Below, in pieces: positions 5,680-13,701 of a stretch of 18,999 nt of DNA (the stretch's first letter is position 1; every line of letters begins with the position of its first letter). The notes below the pieces were generated by a model. The model saw only the letters and a program-made list of their open reading frames with translations. It did no database searches and was not told the DNA's origin. A program made the translations under genes and the position numbers. The stretch is from Opitutia bacterium (GTDB taxonomy: Bacteria; Verrucomicrobiota; Verrucomicrobiia; Opitutales; Coraliomargaritaceae), in the NCBI GenBank assembly GCA_018663485.1, contig JABJQI010000201.1, positions 1-18,999 on the forward strand, in the 5' to 3' direction.

Positions 5680-6981
5680 TTGAAGACTTTTCATACATCT
5701 CGAGGCGCAGCGATTAGCACGTTCAAGCGTGTCGCCATTTTTGGGGCTGGCGTCAGCGGGCAGGCTGTGCGGCGTTTGGTGCTTAGCTTAGGGCTCGAGC
5801 TCTGCTTGTTTGATCAAAATGGGCGTGGCGACGCTGCGGATTTTAGTCGGGCCTCGCTGAGTGAGTTTGATGCGTTTGTCTTCAGTCCTGGGTTTGCGAT
5901 TGGACATCCATGGCGTGTCTTGGTGCAGCGCTCCGGTCGACCATGCTTTAGCGAGCTGGGCTTTGCCGCGTTGCACTGGCGTGGCCGCGTGCTCGGCGTC
6001 ACAGGTACAAACGGCAAGACTACAATCACGTCGTTGCTGTGCAATGCTTTGAACGCAGCTGGCCAAGTTGCACTTGAGGCTGGGAATATTGGCACGCCAT
6101 TCAGTGACTGTGTACTCGGCGATGCCAACCATGCCGAGGCGACTGCGGTGTGTGAGATCAGCTCGTTTCAGGCAGAATTGCCGGATGGGCTGCAGCTCGA
6201 TGGTCTGATCTGGAGCAATTTTGCCGAAGATCATTTGGATCGCTACGATTCGATGGCTGAATATTTTGCGTCGAAAGCCCAGCTCTTGTCTTGTTTACGT
6301 CCAGATGCACCGTCGGTACTGGGCGCGGATGTACTTGCGTTTAATCCTGAGCTGTCTGGTATTTCGGGTTTGATTGTGGTTGGTCAGGATTCGAGCTTAA
6401 TTGATCGACTCGAGCCAGATTCGCCTTTTCGCAACTCGCCACAGAGCACCAATTTCGCGCTAACAGCGGCTCTCTGGCGAGCGCTCGATTGCCCTGTTGA
6501 GTCGTTAATTGATAGTGCAAATGCCTTTCAGTTAGCCGCGCATCGCTTGAGCCTGATTGATAGCTGGGGTGGGGTAACTTTTTGGAATGACTCAAAGGCG
6601 ACCAACTTTCATGCGGTATTGGCGGCGATCGATGGATTGGATGGCTTGGTGTATTGGATTGGCGGTGGTAGCGGTAAAGGCGGTGATTTCGATGCATTCG
6701 CGCGATCAATTGCGCCGAAGGTCGAAGAAGTTTTTCTCTATGGTGATGTCGCGGAGTCACTTGCTGTGAGCTTGAAGCCGTTCCATTCTAGCATCCAAAT
6801 TCGCGCCGATTTACACGCAGCCGTGGTGGCGGCGACGGGTGCGGCGTTGGCTAATTCGCCGTCGGTTGTTTTATTGAGTCCAGGTTTTGCCAGCTTTGAT
6901 CAGTTCTCGGGCTACGCCGCTCGTGGAAAAAGCTTCATTTCTACTGTTTTTAGTTTGAAGGATGCCCATCGGCTCAAGTAG
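5680..6981 (+). CDS. murD: UDP-N-acetylmuramoyl-L-alanine--D-glutamate ligase
   Basis: MurD adds D-glutamate to UDP-MurNAc-L-Ala using ATP in the cytoplasm. Of its 433 residues, the N-terminal UDP-binding domain begins with VAIFGAGVSGQAV. The ATP P-loop GVTGTNGKTT is at 106-115. SSFQAELP and NFAEDHLDRY follow, with Lys199 (ASKAQL) at the carbamylated-lysine position. NDSKATN at 303-309 is the MurD hallmark, and SPGFASFDQFSGYAARGKSF lies in the C-terminal domain. Length is normal (E. coli 438). The only reasonable start is TTG at 5680: an in-frame stop lies at 5665, and no ATG or GTG occurs before the first strand. No Shine-Dalgarno is visible. It opens the dcw segment here and is followed 35 bases later by the LysM gene. 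Confidence 0.96.
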   Translation: MKTFHTSRGAAISTFKRVAIFGAGVSGQAVRRLVLSLGLELCLFDQNGRGDAADFSRASLSEFDAFVFSPGFAIGHPWRVLVQRSGRPCFSELGFAALHWRGRVLGVTGTNGKTTITSLLCNALNAAGQVALEAGNIGTPFSDCVLGDANHAEATAVCEISSFQAELPDGLQLDGLIWSNFAEDHLDRYDSMAEYFASKAQLLSCLRPDAPSVLGADVLAFNPELSGISGLIVVGQDSSLIDRLEPDSPFRNSPQSTNFALTAALWRALDCPVESLIDSANAFQLAAHRLSLIDSWGGVTFWNDSKATNFHAVLAAIDGLDGLVYWIGGGSGKGGDFDAFARSIAPKVEEVFLYGDVAESLAVSLKPFHSSIQIRADLHAAVVAATGAALANSPSVVLLSPGFASFDQFSGYAARGKSFISTVFSLKDAHRLK

Positions 6982-7016
6982 TGTGTGTACTCAATGTATT
7001 TGCAGCTTATAGTATT

Positions 7017-8150
7017 ATGAAAATTTCAAAAGTCTTCGGTTTTGTCCTCTGTCTTCATCTCGGTATTATTGCCGTTCTTATCGTCCAGCCGGGATGTGGA
7101 ACCACGCAACCGCCGACACAAACGTATCAACAGAATCGAACCACTGGTTTGGCGGTTCAGGAACCATCTGAGAGTTTGATTCCTGCAACTCGTTTAGACG
7201 CTTCGATTGATCCTGCGTTTAACGCCGGGTTCGATGCAAGTGAAGATGGGCGTTATGCACCAAACCGCCCTGATCTTGAATTTGCTGAATTCGAAGAAGT
7301 GACGCCGCAACTTGAACCAATCGTTTCCGAGACAGTCGTCTCGACAGTCGATGTTGCGGGTCCGTCTTTGCAAGGCTATGAGGTGAAGAAGGGCGATAGC
7401 CTTTGGGCGATCTCCAAGCGCTACAAAGTTTCGTTGAATGATCTATATGCCGCGAATGACTTGAATGAAAATTCGATGCTTAAAGTCGGACAGCAAATTC
7501 AAATTCCGGTTGAAGATAGTACAGCAACTGTCACAACAGATGCGGCAGATGCGTATCAGCCCTCTGATTATAACATGGCCACCGAATCTTACACGGTGAA
7601 GGGTGGCGATAATTTATCTAAGATCGCAATGAAGTATAAGACCTCAGTCAGAGCGCTCAAAGCGGCCAACAACAAGACTTCCGATCTGATTCGTGTTGGC
7701 GAGCAGTTGATGATTCCAGTTGCTGGTGCTAGCAGCAACAGCTCGACTGTGACGACACCTGCTCCTGCTGCCGCGGTCAAGCCAGTCGTAGCGATCGGCG
7801 CAGACGACACACACGTTGTCAAGGCTGGCGAATATCCTGCAACGATAGCGCGTCAATATGGTATGACTGCGTCTGAGTTGCTTGCGATCAACGGCATCAC
7901 CGATCCGCGCAAGATGCAGATTGGGCAGAGACTTAAAGTCAGCTCCACTGGTAGTGCGGCGAATGTCGAGGCAAAGACTACAACAGTCGCTGCTGCAGTA
8001 CCTACGGTGAGCGCTAGCAGTGACGGACCGATTGAAATCCGCGTAGTGGAAGCAGATCCATTAGTCGAAGAGGATATCGTTGAGATTAATACTGATGCCT
8101 TATTCGAAAATGCTGTAGAGATTCCAGTTATTCGTCTGGATGATCAGTAA
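7017..8150 (+). CDS. Envelope protein with three LysM peptidoglycan-binding domains
   Basis: The protein of 377 residues begins with a hydrophobic signal or anchor (KVFGFVLCLHLGIIAVLIVQPGC). Cys27 could be lipidated, though Gln and Pro at -3 and -2 are atypical for a lipobox. A Pro/Glu-rich linker leads to three LysM repeats at about 119-165 (YEVKKGDSLWAISKRYKVSLNDLYAAN), 190-235 (YTVKGGDNLSKIAMKYKTSVRALKAAN) and 264-309 (HVVKAGEYPATIARQYGMTASELLAIN). The linkers between them are Ala/Thr/Ser-rich, and an acidic tail ends the protein. LysM binds GlcNAc-containing glycan. No catalytic domain is present, so it is probably a wall-binding scaffold. Its place between murD and ftsW suggests a role in septal wall synthesis (inference). 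The ATG at 7017 is preferred over the GTG at 6981 because it starts the signal sequence. Confidence 0.92.
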   Translation: MKISKVFGFVLCLHLGIIAVLIVQPGCGTTQPPTQTYQQNRTTGLAVQEPSESLIPATRLDASIDPAFNAGFDASEDGRYAPNRPDLEFAEFEEVTPQLEPIVSETVVSTVDVAGPSLQGYEVKKGDSLWAISKRYKVSLNDLYAANDLNENSMLKVGQQIQIPVEDSTATVTTDAADAYQPSDYNMATESYTVKGGDNLSKIAMKYKTSVRALKAANNKTSDLIRVGEQLMIPVAGASSNSSTVTTPAPAAAVKPVVAIGADDTHVVKAGEYPATIARQYGMTASELLAINGITDPRKMQIGQRLKVSSTGSAANVEAKTTTVAAAVPTVSASSDGPIEIRVVEADPLVEEDIVEINTDALFENAVEIPVIRLDDQ

Positions 8151-8188
8151 TCTTTGAACCCAACGATTTAGCTCGATATCAGCATAGA

Positions 8189-9331
8189 ATGTGCGCACGG
8201 ACTGCTTTGCGAAATTCCTTTTGGAGTATTCCGCCAGCAGGAGTGTTCATCGCTCTAATTGTTATTTCGCTCACGTTCCTTGGTCTGGTAGTACTATTTA
8301 GTGCCTCGCAAGCGATGCATTCTGATCCGACGGTATTGCTGCGCAAGCAGCTCATCTGGTTAGTGGTTGCGTCGCTGTCTGGTGGTTTTGCGATGATTGT
8401 CAATTTGGCGGCCTTGCGCGACTATGCATATATTTTAGCGGGTGGCGCGGTGCTGTTATTAGTTTTAGTGCTGATCCCTGGTATCGGTGTGACGGTTAAT
8501 GGCGCGCAGCGTTGGATTGATTGCGGACCGATGCGCTTGCAGGTGTCGGAGATCGGAAAGTTGGGCTTGCTGTTTATGATGGCGCATTATCTCGCGGCGA
8601 ATCGGCGCAATTTGGATGATGCACTGCGTGGTTTTATTGTGCCTTGTGGTATGCTTGCGGTGATTTGCGGTTTAATCATCATAGAGCCTGATTTTGGCAC
8701 TGCGTTTCTTTGCGGTGCAGTGGGTGGCACTATGCTTTACCTCGCTGGTCTGCGATTGAAGTTTTTAATTCCCACCGCGATTGGGGCCCTAACTTTGTTT
8801 TCTGTGGCGGTGTATCACGATCCCGTGCGCTTACAGCGCATTACTTCCTTTCTCGATGTTGAAGGTAATCGCAGTGATAGCTCTTATCAGTTGTGGCAGG
8901 GTATTTTGGCCTTTGGTGCTGGCGGCGTACAAGGAGTGGGGCTTGGAGCGGGGCGACAGCAGATGTCCTTTTTACCTGAAGCTCATACAGACTTTATTTT
9001 TGCCATCGTGGGCGAAGAACTCGGCCTGGTATTTACCCTCGGGGTGGTGGTGCTTTTTATGACTTTATTTTTTGTCGGCGTGTTGCAGCTGAAGCGTGCG
9101 CCAGACCTGTATCAATATTTGTTGATTATGGGCGCGCTACTCTTTGTCACGCTTCAGGCATTAATTAATATTGGAGTGGTTACAGGATGTCTTCCGACTA
9201 AGGGCATGTCTTTGCCGTTTATTTCGTACGGTGGCTCAAATCTTGTTTTCATGTTTGTGCTGACTGGAATTATTTTAAATGGCTTCCGCTCGTGGGAGCT
9301 TCCTGCGTTGTGGAGACAGCGTGAGCTATGA
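8189..9331 (+). CDS. ftsW: SEDS peptidoglycan glycosyltransferase FtsW
   Basis: FtsW polymerises lipid II at the septum together with a class B penicillin-binding protein. The 380 residues form about ten membrane helices. Recognisable landmarks are SASQAM after helix 1, NGAQRWIDCGPMRLQVSEIGKLGLL (GxxRW...QPSE type), IIEPDFGTA, the long periplasmic loop with GVGLGAGRQQMSFLPEAHTDFIFAIVGEELG, and LPTKGMSLPFISYGGSNL near the C-terminus. Asp268 in the AHTDFIF segment corresponds to the catalytic aspartate of SEDS enzymes. FtsW rather than RodA is chosen from its place between murD and murG. The ATG at 8189 lacks a Shine-Dalgarno. The end overlaps murG by ATGA. The partner ftsI is not in the window. 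Confidence 0.95.
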   Translation: MCARTALRNSFWSIPPAGVFIALIVISLTFLGLVVLFSASQAMHSDPTVLLRKQLIWLVVASLSGGFAMIVNLAALRDYAYILAGGAVLLLVLVLIPGIGVTVNGAQRWIDCGPMRLQVSEIGKLGLLFMMAHYLAANRRNLDDALRGFIVPCGMLAVICGLIIIEPDFGTAFLCGAVGGTMLYLAGLRLKFLIPTAIGALTLFSVAVYHDPVRLQRITSFLDVEGNRSDSSYQLWQGILAFGAGGVQGVGLGAGRQQMSFLPEAHTDFIFAIVGEELGLVFTLGVVVLFMTLFFVGVLQLKRAPDLYQYLLIMGALLFVTLQALINIGVVTGCLPTKGMSLPFISYGGSNLVFMFVLTGIILNGFRSWELPALWRQREL

Positions 9332-10455
9332 GCCGTATACTGATTGCCTGCGGTGGCACTGGTGGGCATCTGGCGCCCGGAATTGCGATCGCCGAGGTGT
9401 TACAATCGCGTGGCCATCACTGCACTTTGTTGATTAGTCAGAAGCAGGTGGATTCGGCCTTGATCGAGAAGTATGCACATCTGAACTTCCACAAGACCCC
9501 TGGACGGGCATTTTCAGGTGGAGTGACAAAGTGGATCACTTCGTGTTGGAGCCTGCTGTCTGGCTGTCTTTTTTCGCATAAACTGGTGCGCAAGGAAAAA
9601 CCTGACTTGGTGTTGCTTTTTGGTGGGTTTCTTTCGGTGGGCTTAGGCTTAGCTGCTCGTTTTGCAGGAGTGCCAGTTGCCGTACATGAGGCCAACTGTC
9701 GGCCCGGTAAGGCGGTGCGTTTGTTGAAGCACCTCGCAACGCGTGTGTATTTACCCGATGGTGTGCGACTGAAAGGGGTCCCCTCTAGGCGTGTTCGTTA
9801 CCTAGGTTATCCCGTTCGTGGCGATGTGAAGCATCGTTTGAAGGCAGAGGCATGGAAGCTCTTAGGCATTACGGTACCCGATAAGCTGCTGGTCTTGATC
9901 GGAGGAAGTCAGGGTGCTACTGCCCTGAATGGATGGGTCATCGATCATTTTGAGGCCTTGGCGAAACAAGGAATATCGGTCTATTGTGTAACTGGTCTCG
10001 GAAAAAAATCTGCCGGCTCGCTTCACACATCTAGTCCTAACAGCGAGAAGGTATCGGCTAGATTTGTGCCATTTTCAGATCAAATGGGCGACGTGATTTC
10101 GGCTGCTGATCTAGTGATTTCGCGTGCAGGCGCGGGTTCGATCGCGGAGATTGTTCGTTGTCGCGCGCCTTCGATTTTGATCCCGTATCCTTTTGCTGCG
10201 GATGATCATCAGCAGGCGAATGCGGTCATGCATGAACGCCATGGCGCCGGCCTAGTTCTAGCTCAGGATAAGTTGAGTCAATTACTAGCTGAAGTTGAAG
10301 GGCTAATTTTTAATGACTGGGTACTTAGTAAATTTAAATCCAACCTCGAACGTCTGGATCGTTTTGATTCGGGTGAACGCATTGCGTCTGATATTGAAGC
10401 ATTGTGTAACGCGCGGGCTTTAGCAGCAGCTGATAAACTGGAGCCTGCGGTATGA
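9328..10455 (+). CDS. murG: UDP-GlcNAc transferase making lipid II (MurG)
   Basis: MurG moves GlcNAc from UDP-GlcNAc to lipid I on the inner face of the membrane, giving lipid II. In 375 residues the N-domain glycine loop GGTGGHLAPG is at 9-18, and HEANCRPGKAVRLL near 120 carries the conserved HE. The C-domain has IGGSQGATALN, then SRAGAGSIAEIVRCRAPSILIPYP with the conserved donor-binding Glu, and DDHQQANA. Family length is about 355-370. It begins inside the ftsW stop (ATGA) and ends inside the murC-murB start (ATGA), so the three are translationally coupled. Confidence 0.96.
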   Translation: MSRILIACGGTGGHLAPGIAIAEVLQSRGHHCTLLISQKQVDSALIEKYAHLNFHKTPGRAFSGGVTKWITSCWSLLSGCLFSHKLVRKEKPDLVLLFGGFLSVGLGLAARFAGVPVAVHEANCRPGKAVRLLKHLATRVYLPDGVRLKGVPSRRVRYLGYPVRGDVKHRLKAEAWKLLGITVPDKLLVLIGGSQGATALNGWVIDHFEALAKQGISVYCVTGLGKKSAGSLHTSSPNSEKVSARFVPFSDQMGDVISAADLVISRAGAGSIAEIVRCRAPSILIPYPFAADDHQQANAVMHERHGAGLVLAQDKLSQLLAEVEGLIFNDWVLSKFKSNLERLDRFDSGERIASDIEALCNARALAAADKLEPAV

Positions 10456-12770
10456 CTGAATCTAAGGAGTCATACTTGTTTCTCGGGATTGGTGGCATGG
10501 GCATGGCACCCCTGGCGGCATGGATGGCGCATGCAGGGTATTCGATTGCTGGATATGATGATAATTTGCAGGAGCGCGTGCGCTGCTTCTTAGAGGATGC
10601 TAGTGTATCACTTCGGGACTTTGTCTTTTCCGAACAATTTGTAGAGTTTACGACAGTTGTCTATTCAAGCGCGATTCAGCCGGACCACCCGCTGTTAATC
10701 GCGGCTGGTGAACAAGGGCTGAAAACTTTACGTCGTGGTGAGATGCTTGCTAAAGTCGCGGCGTCGAAGCGCTTAATCGCAGTGGTCGGCAGCCATGGAA
10801 AGACGACGACGTCTGGAATGATTGCGCACGGGGTACGACAGTGCGGAGTCGCTGCTAATTATATCCTCGGTGGTTTATTTAATGATACGACGCTCTCGCC
10901 AAGCCATTATGTGGAGAGTGATTGGTTGATTGCGGAGGTCGATGAGAGCGATGGTACGATTGATCATTTTTCTCCGGAAGTCACTGTGTTGCTAAATGTG
11001 GATTGGGACCATGCGGATCGCTATTCCAGCGGCGAGATGCTGGATGATGCTTTCCGTCAATTGATTGTGCGTACTAAGGAGCAGGTATTGCTATCGGTCG
11101 AGGGTGATTTGACTGGGCGCTTTATCGAAACTGGCGGTGCGGAACTACTAACTTTTGGTGCGCACGGAGATTTTGATGTGCAAGTTGGTGAGAACGGGCG
11201 CTTACAGTTGAGTGGCCATTTTACTGAAGCCCAGATTGCGGCGCCAGCGGTGGGGCGCTTTAATTTGATCAATGGTGCGGCCGCATTGGCTGTTCTAAAA
11301 CTGTTATCTGCAAACTTGCCTGCTGATGTTCTTTCTAATTTCTGCGGTATTTCGCGGCGTCAAACGGTACTTCACTGCGACGAGCAACTTATGGTCGTCG
11401 AAGACTATGCCCATCATCCCACTGAGATTGCCACGTTGTTTGCGTGTTTGCGCTCGATGGCTCCGGATCGTCGACTTGTGGTGGTGTTTCAACCCCATCG
11501 CTACTCGCGCACCAAGCAATTCAAGCGCGCTTTTGCTGATGTTTTGCAAGCAGCCGACCAGCTCTTTCTGTTGCCGGTATATGCTGCGCATGAATCTGTA
11601 ATTGAGGGTGGGACGATCACAGAAATGGCTCAGGAGTTTGCTGGCGAGCCGCCAGAAGTATTGACGATGAACCCTGCGGGTATACGAAGATTGGTGAATT
11701 CGATTGGTAGTGAGCCTAGTTTGGTGGCTTTTGTCGGAGCGGGGGATATTGATCAATTTGGTGGTTTGTTCACCTCGATGCATCGTAATGCGGCGCATGT
11801 TGCTGGTGCATGGTGTGATTTTTTAAAAGGTCGTGTATCATCGGAATGCGTATTGAAATCGGACGAGCCATTGGCAAATAAAACGACGATGCGTATCGGT
11901 GGTGCCGCACGCTTTTATGCCGAGCCGGCAAACTTGTGTGATCTGCGTGCCTTGTTACGCGCGGCAAAGTTGTTCGATTTTGAGACATTTTGTCTTGGTC
12001 GTGGCTCGAACTTACTGGTGCCGGATCAAGGCTTTTCGGGCTTGGTTATCCGTTTTTCATCGGCTGGCTGGCGTCGTACTGAGGTACTAAGCGATGGACG
12101 TATCTGGTCCGCTGCAGGTGTGCGACTCAAAGAAATCTGCGGACATGCTGCGAAGGCAGGTCTCGCAGGTTTTGAGTTCCTCGAAGGGATACCTGGTGCG
12201 TTGGGTGGTGCCTTGCGTATGAATGCCGGTGCGATGGGTAATTGGATGTTTGATGTGGTGGAACGTGTGCAGTTTCTGGATCAGGCTGGGCAGATGCAGG
12301 ATTTGCCTAAAGATGCGTTTCACTTTGGATATCGTAGGGTCGAAGAGATTAGCTGTGGCATCGCCCTTGGGGCAGTATTAAAGAGTGCCGAGATTGAGGG
12401 GGAAGTCTCGATCCGAGAGCGCATGGATAGTTACTCGAGTTCGCGCAAAGCATCGCAGCCGAGAGATCCGAGTGCTGGCTGTATCTTTAAAAATCCAGAA
12501 GGCAATTTTGCGGGTAAGTTGATCGATACTTATGGAGTGAAAGGCATGCGTGTCGGTACGGCGGAAGTTTCGGATGTACATGGTAACTTTATAGTCAACC
12601 GCGGCGGTGCCAGCGCCGCGGACGTGATCGAACTTGTGCGGCAAGTGCGTGCGGTGATTTGGGCGAAGTCTGGTTATCTGTTGGAACCGGTAGTTTTATT
12701 GCTTGGCCAATCATGGGATGATGTGCTCGGCGATGTGGAATCTTTTGCAGAAGGGACAAATCGTGGCTAA
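10452..12770 (+). CDS. murC-murB: MurC-MurB fusion: UDP-MurNAc--L-Ala ligase and UDP-enolpyruvyl-GlcNAc reductase
   Basis: One 772-residue protein joins two enzymes of the UDP-MurNAc pathway. Residues 1 to about 450 are MurC: N-terminal LGIGGMGMAPLAAW, P-loop GSHGKTTT at 113-120, VDESDGTI, NVDWDHADRY, and DYAHHPTEI at 318-326. It links L-Ala to UDP-MurNAc using ATP. From about 460 the FAD enzyme MurB follows: NKTTMRIGGAARF, LGRGSNLLVPD, GFEFLEGIPGALGGALRMNAGAMG, then KASQPRDPSAGCIFKNP, AGKLIDTYGVKGMRVG and GYLLEPVV. It makes UDP-MurNAc with NADPH, so the fusion puts consecutive steps (B then C) in one chain. Cys677 sits where MurB normally has its proton-donating Ser. The short linker has no separate start. 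GGAG lies 8 bases before the ATG. Confidence 0.95.
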   Translation: MTESKESYLFLGIGGMGMAPLAAWMAHAGYSIAGYDDNLQERVRCFLEDASVSLRDFVFSEQFVEFTTVVYSSAIQPDHPLLIAAGEQGLKTLRRGEMLAKVAASKRLIAVVGSHGKTTTSGMIAHGVRQCGVAANYILGGLFNDTTLSPSHYVESDWLIAEVDESDGTIDHFSPEVTVLLNVDWDHADRYSSGEMLDDAFRQLIVRTKEQVLLSVEGDLTGRFIETGGAELLTFGAHGDFDVQVGENGRLQLSGHFTEAQIAAPAVGRFNLINGAAALAVLKLLSANLPADVLSNFCGISRRQTVLHCDEQLMVVEDYAHHPTEIATLFACLRSMAPDRRLVVVFQPHRYSRTKQFKRAFADVLQAADQLFLLPVYAAHESVIEGGTITEMAQEFAGEPPEVLTMNPAGIRRLVNSIGSEPSLVAFVGAGDIDQFGGLFTSMHRNAAHVAGAWCDFLKGRVSSECVLKSDEPLANKTTMRIGGAARFYAEPANLCDLRALLRAAKLFDFETFCLGRGSNLLVPDQGFSGLVIRFSSAGWRRTEVLSDGRIWSAAGVRLKEICGHAAKAGLAGFEFLEGIPGALGGALRMNAGAMGNWMFDVVERVQFLDQAGQMQDLPKDAFHFGYRRVEEISCGIALGAVLKSAEIEGEVSIRERMDSYSSSRKASQPRDPSAGCIFKNPEGNFAGKLIDTYGVKGMRVGTAEVSDVHGNFIVNRGGASAADVIELVRQVRAVIWAKSGYLLEPVVLLLGQSWDDVLGDVESFAEGTNRG

Positions 12771-13701
12771 TCCAGAATCGATCATTGTATTGTATGGGGG
12801 CGTCGGCTCTGAGCGAGAGGTCTCTCTTATTAGTGGCGAATCGATCGGCAAGGCTTTGGCTGTTAATTTTGAGGTTGAGTTGTTGTGTCTCGATGCCGAG
12901 GCACTGCCAGATTCGATCAATGCACAGCGCTCGATTGTGTTTCCTGCATTACACGGTGCGTTTGGTGAAGATGGGCGCTTGCAGGGGCTGCTTGAAGCTG
13001 CGGGCATCGTTTATTGTGGCAGTGGCTCGGTCGCGAGCAAGTTGTGCATGGCCAAGGATTTGACCAAGACGATTGCCCAGGAGTTAGGCATCGGCGTACC
13101 GGAGGCGATGGTTTTTGACGGTACTAATGCGCCGCGGGCAGATGCAGTGATTGAGACGCTCGGCAGCTCGCTAGTAATTAAGCCGACCGATCAGGGCAGT
13201 AGTGTCGGGCTGTATTTTACTGAGCATCGTTCGGCGCTCGGCGTGACGCTGTCTCAAATCCACAGTGGTAATTGGTTGATTGAGCAACGCATCCATGGTC
13301 GCGAGTTAACGGTCGGTGTGCTGAAGGGCGCAGCGATGGGCGTGGTCGAGATCGTGAGTGCGAGTGGGGTGTATGATTATACTGCCAAATATACGGCTGG
13401 TTCGACTGAGTATCGCTATCCGGCGGAGTTAGGGCCTGAGCTGGAAGCGCGTATCAAGTCACAAGCGGAGGTACTATTTGATGCCTGTGGCTGCCGCGAT
13501 TTTGCGCGGATTGATTTTCTGTTGTCCGGCGCGCAATTATATTTTTTAGAGATTAATACTTTACCAGGATTGACCGCGACGAGTTTATTGCCAAAAAGTG
13601 CATCTTGTATGGGTTTTGATTTTGAGTCATTGGCTGGTGAGCTGGTGGCCCCTGCTATCGAGCGATTTGCCGCGCGTAAAACAAAGGGATTTGTGGAATG
13701 A
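12763..13701 (+). CDS. ddl: D-alanine--D-alanine ligase
   Basis: Ddl joins two D-alanines with ATP, supplying the terminal dipeptide of the stem peptide. The 312-residue ATP-grasp enzyme shows GGVGSEREVSLISG near the start (with the conserved Glu), LHGAFGEDGRLQGLLE, KPTDQGSSVGL with the catalytic Ser, YDYTAKYTAGSTEY (omega-loop Tyr and Lys), CRDFARIDFLL with the active-site Arg, and LEINTLPGLTATSLLP with the metal-binding Asn. All expected active-site residues are present. I start it at the GTG at 12763, 8 bases before the end of murC-murB, because AAGGGA lies correctly upstream and VANPESIIVLYGG begins the fold; the frame is open further upstream (ATG at 12733) inside murB. The end overlaps ftsQ by ATGA. 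Confidence 0.95.
   Translation: MANPESIIVLYGGVGSEREVSLISGESIGKALAVNFEVELLCLDAEALPDSINAQRSIVFPALHGAFGEDGRLQGLLEAAGIVYCGSGSVASKLCMAKDLTKTIAQELGIGVPEAMVFDGTNAPRADAVIETLGSSLVIKPTDQGSSVGLYFTEHRSALGVTLSQIHSGNWLIEQRIHGRELTVGVLKGAAMGVVEIVSASGVYDYTAKYTAGSTEYRYPAELGPELEARIKSQAEVLFDACGCRDFARIDFLLSGAQLYFLEINTLPGLTATSLLPKSASCMGFDFESLAGELVAPAIERFAARKTKGFVE

Noticed and set aside
5788..6234. Minus-strand open frames inside murD
   Set aside because: Shadows of a gene with all MurD motifs in place.
6981..7016. GTG start for the LysM protein overlapping the murD stop
   Set aside because: It would put 12 residues before an otherwise normal signal sequence; the ATG at 7017 is more natural.
11304..11798. Minus-strand open frame of 164 codons inside murC-murB
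   Set aside because: Basic, Arg/His-rich shadow translation without motif, antisense to a clear enzyme.
12703..12762. Upstream extension of ddl within murC-murB (including ATG at 12733)
   Set aside because: The GTG at 12763 has a properly spaced AAGGGA and leads directly into the first strand; the extra residues match nothing in Ddl.
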